Source: a virus. Taken from it: a DNA stretch of 27,333 nt. Each line of letters starts with the position of its first letter. Within the stretch, counting starts at the first letter, position 1. The stretch spans positions 1 through 27,333 of the IMG/VR virus record IMGVR_UViG_3300028198_000017; one strand, 5' to 3'. The position numbers and the translations under genes were made by a program. Positions 23,956 to 27,333 of the stretch are shown here, piece after piece. The notes beneath the pieces are model-generated. The model was not told the DNA's origin. It worked only from the letters and a program-made list of their open reading frames with translations, and searched no databases.

Positions 23956-24355
23956 GCATTTTTTAAAAGGCATAGCTATTTTAATGGGCTATGGGTTAGA
24001 GGAAAAGGATAAGTGGGAGCTTGACCTATGGAAACGAACTCTCGAAAACGTAAGAATCTGCGGTCGCAATGAAAGAGGGGTTAGCCCGGACGAATATTTA
24101 TCTGCGATTGAATATATGGGAGAGCGGGAAGGTAGTTTTTGGGCAACGCTTAATATTCCCGCCCGTATTATTTCGATTGTCGAAACTCAGGTTGACGTAA
24201 AAAAACAGAACGCTTTTAAGGATCAGCTTTTATTAGCAAATAATCGGGAAAAGGATGAGGACGAAATGGCAAAAGAGTCTTGGGGTGGAACGGAAGAAGA
24301 GGCTATGAAAAACAAACAGAAAGTAAAAGAAATGTTGAGGGGAGTTTTTAGATGA
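23945..24355 (+). CDS. Hypothetical replication-region protein (136 aa)
   Basis: Start chosen at ATG 23945 behind GGGGGTGGCA; a GTG at 23939 is in frame. The protein is helical (HFLKGIAILMGYGLEEKDKW, YLSAIEYMGEREGSFWATLN, NIPARIISIVETQVD) with a charged C-terminal coiled coil. It follows the replisome organiser and overlaps its stop, so a replication role (for example a loader or accessory protein) is suggested by position only. No ATPase motif is seen, so it is not a DnaC-like ATPase. Confidence 0.6.
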   Translation: MTYEHFLKGIAILMGYGLEEKDKWELDLWKRTLENVRICGRNERGVSPDEYLSAIEYMGEREGSFWATLNIPARIISIVETQVDVKKQNAFKDQLLLANNREKDEDEMAKESWGGTEEEAMKNKQKVKEMLRGVFR

Positions 24356-24624
24356 ACGAAGCGGATGAAATCGTAAAACTAAGAGCGGGCGAGTATGGGG
24401 AACCGAAACGGTTTTTTAAGGCTTACGAGGCTATATGCAACGAGATGGACGGTTACAAGGCGAGTTCACCTTACCGGGTAGACGGTTGCCGAATCGTATT
24501 GCAAATGCTTGCCCTTAAATTACTGCGGTTGGTTTACAACCCGGCTCACAAGGATTCGATCAAGGATTTGAAAGGTTACACAAAAATCTTAGAGGACTTA
24601 GGAAATGACAGCAAAACAAAATAG
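24352..24624 (+). CDS. DUF6378-like protein
   Basis: 90 aa: VKLRAGEYGEPKRFFKAYEA, then a helical middle and LQMLALKLLRLVYNPAHKDS followed by IKDLKGYTKIL. The order (RAxEYG, LALKLxRL, DSxxDxxGY) is that of the DUF6378 family of small phage proteins whose function is unknown. ATG overlaps the previous stop (ATGA). Its 3' end overlaps the next gene by 20 nt. Confidence 0.7.
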   Translation: MNEADEIVKLRAGEYGEPKRFFKAYEAICNEMDGYKASSPYRVDGCRIVLQMLALKLLRLVYNPAHKDSIKDLKGYTKILEDLGNDSKTK

Positions 24625-24970
24625 TTTTGGCTTTAACGTCCCGATGCAAGTCCATGCGGATGACCCGCCTACCGTTTACGATGTTGCTGTAAAGGGAGCG
24701 AAGGACGGGATCAGGGATGCAAGTCTTGAGGCTTATCGGGAGCTTAAAGATTCCGGGCAGCTAGGCAAGCAAGAACTAATTATCTGCAATGCTTTAAACG
24801 GCAATCCACCCATGACCCTACAGGAAATTTGCAAGGCAACGGATATTCAGATCAATGCGGTAGCGGGGCGGGTAAACGGACTCAAGAAAAAACGAGTGTT
24901 AGTTGAAACAGAACGAAGGGTTTGCAAAATATCGGGTCGGATGGTGACCCCGGTGAGAGTTAATCGTTAA
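24605..24970 (+). CDS. Winged-helix DNA-binding protein
   Basis: 121 aa. After an N-terminal polar segment, residues ~50-105 (QELIICNALNGNPPMTLQEI, CKATDIQINAVAGRVNGLKK, KRVLVETERRVC) form a winged helix of the MarR/phage-regulator kind, with recognition helix INAVAGRVNGLKK and wing KRVLVETERRVCKI. It could regulate the downstream Tas/array segment or late genes, as it is the last gene before them; this is inference. Stop TAA at 24968-24970. Confidence 0.65.
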   Translation: MTAKQNSFGFNVPMQVHADDPPTVYDVAVKGAKDGIRDASLEAYRELKDSGQLGKQELIICNALNGNPPMTLQEICKATDIQINAVAGRVNGLKKKRVLVETERRVCKISGRMVTPVRVNR

Positions 24971-24975
24971 AAAAA

Positions 24976-24984
24976 GGGGGGGGG
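24976..24984 (+). promoter_or_regulatory. G9 tract as the ribosome site of the Tas gene
   Basis: Nine Gs follow seven As and stand 2 nt before the ATG at 24987. It is the only SD-like sequence for the gene; the spacing to the start is very short. A homopolymer can gain or lose bases, so its length may affect expression. Confidence 0.5.
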
Positions 24985-24986
24985 AA

Positions 24987-25841
24987 ATGTCAAACATAAA
25001 AACATTAGTGCGGGGTGCGTATGACATCCAGAAATTAAGAATCCAGATGGGGAACAGGATTGTTGGTAACTTCAAGGCGAAGCTAGGGCAAGAGCCAAGC
25101 AAGCCAGAGGCAGAAATTGATGCAAAGGGCAAAATGTTACTGAACCAGATCAGAGCCTCTTATAAAAAAATAACTGATGGGGTTAAGACCTTTCCAAGAC
25201 GGGCTGTTTTTAAGGGAGATGGGGTTATTGATGATTATACGGAGCTTTGTCTTGTATCGTCCTATGTGGGTCTTGAAAGGGAAGAAAAGCAGCATTTTAT
25301 TTTTTTAAAAAATGTTTTGGCAGATTATCCAATATATCAAAGTTTTTTGCTGCACGTTAAGGGAGTTGGTGCAGCTATGGGTGGGGTGATTGTGAGCGAG
25401 ATAGATATTAGTAAAGCAAAATATCCATCGAGCTTATGGATGTATGCGGGTCTTGATGTCGCACCTGATGGAGTTGGGCGATCACGCAAAAAAGAACATC
25501 TTGTCGAGACTGAATACATTTCTAAAGATGGCGAGGTTAAAAAGAAAAAAGGCATAACATTTAACCCGTTTTTAAAAACCAAATTAGTTGGTGTTCTAGG
25601 TTCATCTTTTTTAAAAGTTAAAGAAAGTCCATATAAAGATTCTTACTACCAGTATAAAGCGAGGCTAGAGAATCACCCTAACCACAAAGAGAAAACAAAA
25701 GGGCATCGTCATAATATGGCAATGCGTTATATCGTTAAATTATTTTTGATTGACTTGCATCGAGAGTGGAGATCGTTAGAAGGATTATCGGTAAGCACCC
25801 CATATAGCGAGGGCAAGTTAGGAATGAAGCACGGGAGTTAG
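24987..25841 (+). CDS. TasA-like Nop-domain protein of a TIGR-Tas system (IS110-like fold)
   Basis: 284 aa. Seen: the C-terminal half has the helix-hairpin-helix-like VKGVGAAMGGVIVSEID (124-140) and KYPSSLWMYAGLDV (145-158), as in the Transposase_20 part of IS110 recombinases and the Nop domain of box C/D proteins. A lysine-rich stretch lies at 165-190 and a long basic helix GHRHNMAMRYIVKLFLIDL (239-257) follows. The N-terminal half is helical (INDYTELC-like YVGLEREEKQHFIFLKNVL). No DEDD/RuvC or HNH motif is visible. Known: Tas proteins of TIGR-Tas systems are Nop-domain proteins related to IS110, and the nuclease-free kind is TasA. Inferred from the 36-nt array directly downstream, it binds processed dual-spacer guide RNAs. 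Without a nuclease domain it may bind and block targets or recruit a partner. Alternative: an IS110 remnant; the missing catalytic N-terminus and the array argue against that. Confidence 0.75.
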   Translation: MSNIKTLVRGAYDIQKLRIQMGNRIVGNFKAKLGQEPSKPEAEIDAKGKMLLNQIRASYKKITDGVKTFPRRAVFKGDGVIDDYTELCLVSSYVGLEREEKQHFIFLKNVLADYPIYQSFLLHVKGVGAAMGGVIVSEIDISKAKYPSSLWMYAGLDVAPDGVGRSRKKEHLVETEYISKDGEVKKKKGITFNPFLKTKLVGVLGSSFLKVKESPYKDSYYQYKARLENHPNHKEKTKGHRHNMAMRYIVKLFLIDLHREWRSLEGLSVSTPYSEGKLGMKHGS

Positions 25842-26376
25842 TCTGCGCCAGATAGAAAACCACTGCAACCAAGCGAGTCAATTCTATAGAGAAAACCGAT
25901 GGAAACGAGCGAGTCAGTTTGAAGAAGAAACCCACTCAACTTTAGCGAGTCAGGGGAAGGAAGAAACCCAAAATTAATCAGCGAGTCATATCGTTCGAGA
26001 AAACCACAGTATCACAGCGAGTCACTGACATTTAGAAAACCATGGAAGAAAAGCGGGTCAAGGGCGTTAAGAAAACCAAAGCTTGAAAGCGAGTCAACTT
26101 TGCGAAGAAACCCAAAGCGTGATAGCGAGTCAAGCAAGTTTAGTAAACCAAGACTAAAAAGCGAGTCATATCGTTCGAGAAAACCATGGAAGAAAAGCGA
26201 GTCAAGCAAGTTTAGTAAACCAAGACTAAAAAGCGAGTCAGTAGGGAAGATGAAAACCAAAGAGAATGAGCGAGTCAAGGATAACAAGAAAACCATGCAG
26301 TTTGAGCGAGTCAATTCTATAGAGAAAACCGGTGGGAACAAGCGAGTTAATCAGTATTAGAAAACCAATTTAAGGC
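25836..26376 (+). repeat. TIGR-type array: 15 units of 36 nt, two 9-nt boxes and two 9-nt spacers each
   Basis: Units begin at 25836, 25872, 25908, 25944, 25980, 26016, 26052, 26088, 26124, 26160, 26196, 26232, 26269, 26305 and 26341. Each is AGCGAGTCA, spacer A, AGAAAACCA, spacer B. The first box is degenerate (AGTTAGTCT, overlapping the Tas stop codon) but in phase. Spacer A in order: gcgccagat, attctatag, gtttgaaga, ggggaagga, tatcgttcg, ctgacattt, agggcgtta, actttgcga, agcaagttt, tatcgttcg, agcaagttt, gtagggaag, aggataaca, attctatag, atcagtatt. Spacer B: ctgcaacca, atggaaacg, ctcaacttt, aaattaatc, cagtatcac, tggaagaaa, aagcttgaa, aagcgtgat, agactaaaa, tggaagaaa, agactaaaa, aagagaatg, tgcagtttg, gtgggaaca, atttaaggc. 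Second-box variants: AGAAACCCA (third, fourth, eighth units), AGTAAACCA (ninth, eleventh), AGAAAACCG (second, fourteenth). The boxes do not pair with each other. No own promoter or terminator found; probably transcribed with the Tas gene. Confidence 0.9.
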
Positions 26377-26406
26377 AAGGAAAATTAATGGTCATGGAGG
26401 CATGCG

Positions 26407-26907
26407 ATGTACCCGGTAAAAATTTTTGACAGTAAAGGCAAACTGAAAATCGTGGTGAGTGGTGAGGAATGTTGTGACCGCTTTTGGCAGAAACTTGGGA
26501 GCGGTATGAATAACGAATTCACCGGGGCGAATATTACGAATGCAGAGCGGGGGAATGTCCCAAGGTCAATTAAGTGTATCAGGTGCGGGAAAGAGGCAAG
26601 TAAGAAGGCAGCCAACGCTTTGTATTGTTCTGCTTACTGCCGTAATACATCGACCAATAAACGATTAGCTGCGGAACGGTTGGCTAAAACTAAACCTAAA
26701 AAATGTGCATCTTGCGGGAAGGAATTCAGATCACCCCGCTCCGGGAGTAGATACTGCAACGCTCCATGTATAGCCCCATGCTTTCAACGAAAACCATTAA
26801 TCCTCCGGGATTGTGTTGAGTGCGGGAAACAGTTTAAAGCAAAGAATAACCAAAAACGGTGCAGCGAGGCTTGCGGATTAAATCAGGGGTGGATAAGTCG
26901 ATCATGA
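26407..26907 (+). CDS. Three-knuckle zinc-binding protein
   Basis: 166 aa behind ATGGAGGCATGCG, a strong ribosome site. Three similar Cys clusters: CIRCGKEASKK..YCSAYC (about 58-78), CASCGKEFRSP..YCNAPC (about 99-119) and CVECGKQFKAK..RCSEAC (about 137-156), each C-x2-C then C-x3-C, like treble-clef or MYND/FCS-type zinc knuckles. The N-terminal ~55 residues have no recognised motif. Such knuckles bind nucleic acid or proteins and often stand next to HNH or other nucleases in phages. It follows the array and overlaps a PD-(D/E)XK nuclease gene, so the two may act together. Confidence 0.75.
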   Translation: MYPVKIFDSKGKLKIVVSGEECCDRFWQKLGSGMNNEFTGANITNAERGNVPRSIKCIRCGKEASKKAANALYCSAYCRNTSTNKRLAAERLAKTKPKKCASCGKEFRSPRSGSRYCNAPCIAPCFQRKPLILRDCVECGKQFKAKNNQKRCSEACGLNQGWISRS

Positions 26908-27212
26908 GTCAACTTGAGGAAGATTTCGCATTCCAATTAAAAGCGGTCGGAGTTACTGACCCGGTGCGTGAGTACAAATTTCACCCAACCCGGAAATGGA
27001 GACTCGACTTTTACTGGGATACGGGGTGGGCAGTCGAAATCCAAGGTGGCGGGTGGGTACGGGGTGGGCATAACCGGAACGCTAAAACCATGTGGAAGGA
27101 TTACGAAAAGCTGAACGCTTGTCAGGAGCGAGGGATTAAAGTCCTCCAATTCACGGGGGATCAGGTTAAGGATGGAGAGGCAATTTCTCAAGTCATAAGA
27201 ATATTAAAATGA
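26904..27212 (+). CDS. Small PD-(D/E)XK endonuclease
   Basis: 102 aa from ATG 26904, which overlaps the previous stop (ATGA). The core is YKFHPTRKWRLDFYWDTGWA followed by VEIQGGGW: RxDFxW supplies the Asp and EIQGG the Glu-x-Gln/Lys of the PD-(D/E)XK signature. Then comes RNAKTMWKDYEKLNACQERG, the typical helix with a YxKLN motif, and VLQFTGDQV. Related small phage proteins are DUF559/VSR-like and may resolve branched DNA or nick DNA in recombination. A function as a nuclease partner for the nuclease-free Tas protein is speculative. Confidence 0.8.
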   Translation: MSQLEEDFAFQLKAVGVTDPVREYKFHPTRKWRLDFYWDTGWAVEIQGGGWVRGGHNRNAKTMWKDYEKLNACQERGIKVLQFTGDQVKDGEAISQVIRILK

Positions 27213-27333
27213 GTTCAACTCCTAAAATTCATGTGGTAACATTTCCCCAAAAACTAATGGGGGTGGAACCAATGCGAATGAGACTGAGGAAAGGTCGATG
27301 GTACACGAACTTGCGTAATCCGCTTGACCCTAG
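27209..27333 (+). CDS. 3'-truncated CDS, possible N-terminus of the ParB/methyltransferase
   Basis: ATG at 27209 overlaps the nuclease stop (ATGA), and the frame is open to the window end (41 codons). It begins MSSTPKIHVVTFPQKLMGVE and reads LRKGRWYTNLRNPLDP near the end. NPxxx... before VAKVAASIKEYGF is the usual ParB-like N-terminus, and exactly that continuation is the first in-frame sequence at the start of the window. If 2, 5, 8 or 11 bases were missing at the seam, the frames would join. I infer the two pieces may be one gene across a circular junction; alternatively it is an unrelated ORF cut by the window. Confidence 0.5.
   Translation, partial: MSSTPKIHVVTFPQKLMGVEPMRMRLRKGRWYTNLRNPLDP

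Noticed and set aside
25750-25780. Promoter for the array inside the Tas gene (TTGACT)
   Set aside because: TTGACT is a fair -35, but no acceptable -10 is found 16-18 nt downstream.
24987-25841. Intact IS110/IS1111 insertion sequence
   Set aside because: The protein lacks the N-terminal DEDD catalytic part expected of an active recombinase, no IS ends are seen, and a phased array rather than non-coding IS ends follows the gene.
26012-26341. Minus-strand 109-aa ORF through the array (Leu/Phe/Ser-rich)
   Set aside because: It is a by-product of the 36-nt period, which keeps frames open on both strands; it has no ribosome site.
25836-26376. CRISPR array
   Set aside because: Two unlike 9-nt conserved boxes alternate within each 36-nt unit, neither is palindromic and spacers are only 9 nt. 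No cas gene is present.

Overview
The window reads as most or all of a small dsDNA tailed-phage genome (siphovirus-like). Packaging, head, tail, fibre and replication/recombination genes follow one another on the + strand with 1-20 nt overlaps. The only clear minus-strand gene is a helix-turn-helix repressor at 20135-20545. The tail hub genes resemble those of gene transfer agent (GTA)-like siphoviruses and marine phages, so an alphaproteobacterial or marine host is a reasonable but weak guess. No integrase, DNA polymerase or recognisable endolysin was found.

Layout. 1-1130: ParB-like/DNA methyltransferase fusion, cut at its 5' end. 1123-8369: small and large terminase, gpW-like connector, portal, fused prohead protease/HK97 capsid protein, head-tail joining and tail terminator proteins. 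8418-12060: small ORFs, a terminator, tail tube protein, a tail chaperone pair with a -1 slippery heptamer (A AAA AAC), tape measure and distal tail protein. 12057-16857: a lipoprotein, hub proteins, an NlpC/P60-like cysteine peptidase candidate, a DUF5131-family protein and a large gpJ-like hub/fibre protein. 16860-19994: fibre genes alternating with small XkdW-like proteins, then a lipoprotein and two membrane/coiled-coil proteins. 20135-20729: repressor, a palindromic operator and a rightward promoter candidate. 20730-24970: early region with ERF recombinase, SSB, a replisome-organiser-like protein and small regulators.

The most interesting region is 24987-26376. A 284-aa protein carries the C-terminal IS110/Nop-like fold but no nuclease domain. 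Overlapping its stop codon is an array of 15 units with a 36-nt period. Each unit has the order AGCGAGTCA, 9-nt variable segment, AGAAAACCA, 9-nt variable segment. Neither conserved box is palindromic, and both variable segments differ from unit to unit. This is the architecture of TIGR-Tas systems (tandem interspaced guide RNA arrays with Nop-domain Tas proteins, 36-nt dual-spacer guides). I interpret the locus as a phage-borne, TasA-like TIGR-Tas system. Several units are duplicated, and one is a chimera of the half-spacers of two neighbouring units, which points to array remodelling by recombination at the boxes.

Downstream of the array lie a three-knuckle zinc protein, a small PD-(D/E)XK nuclease and the start of an ORF that runs off the window. 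That ORF looks like the missing N-terminus of the ParB/methyltransferase gene at position 1, which suggests a circular or circularly permuted genome of about this size with a few bases missing at the seam.
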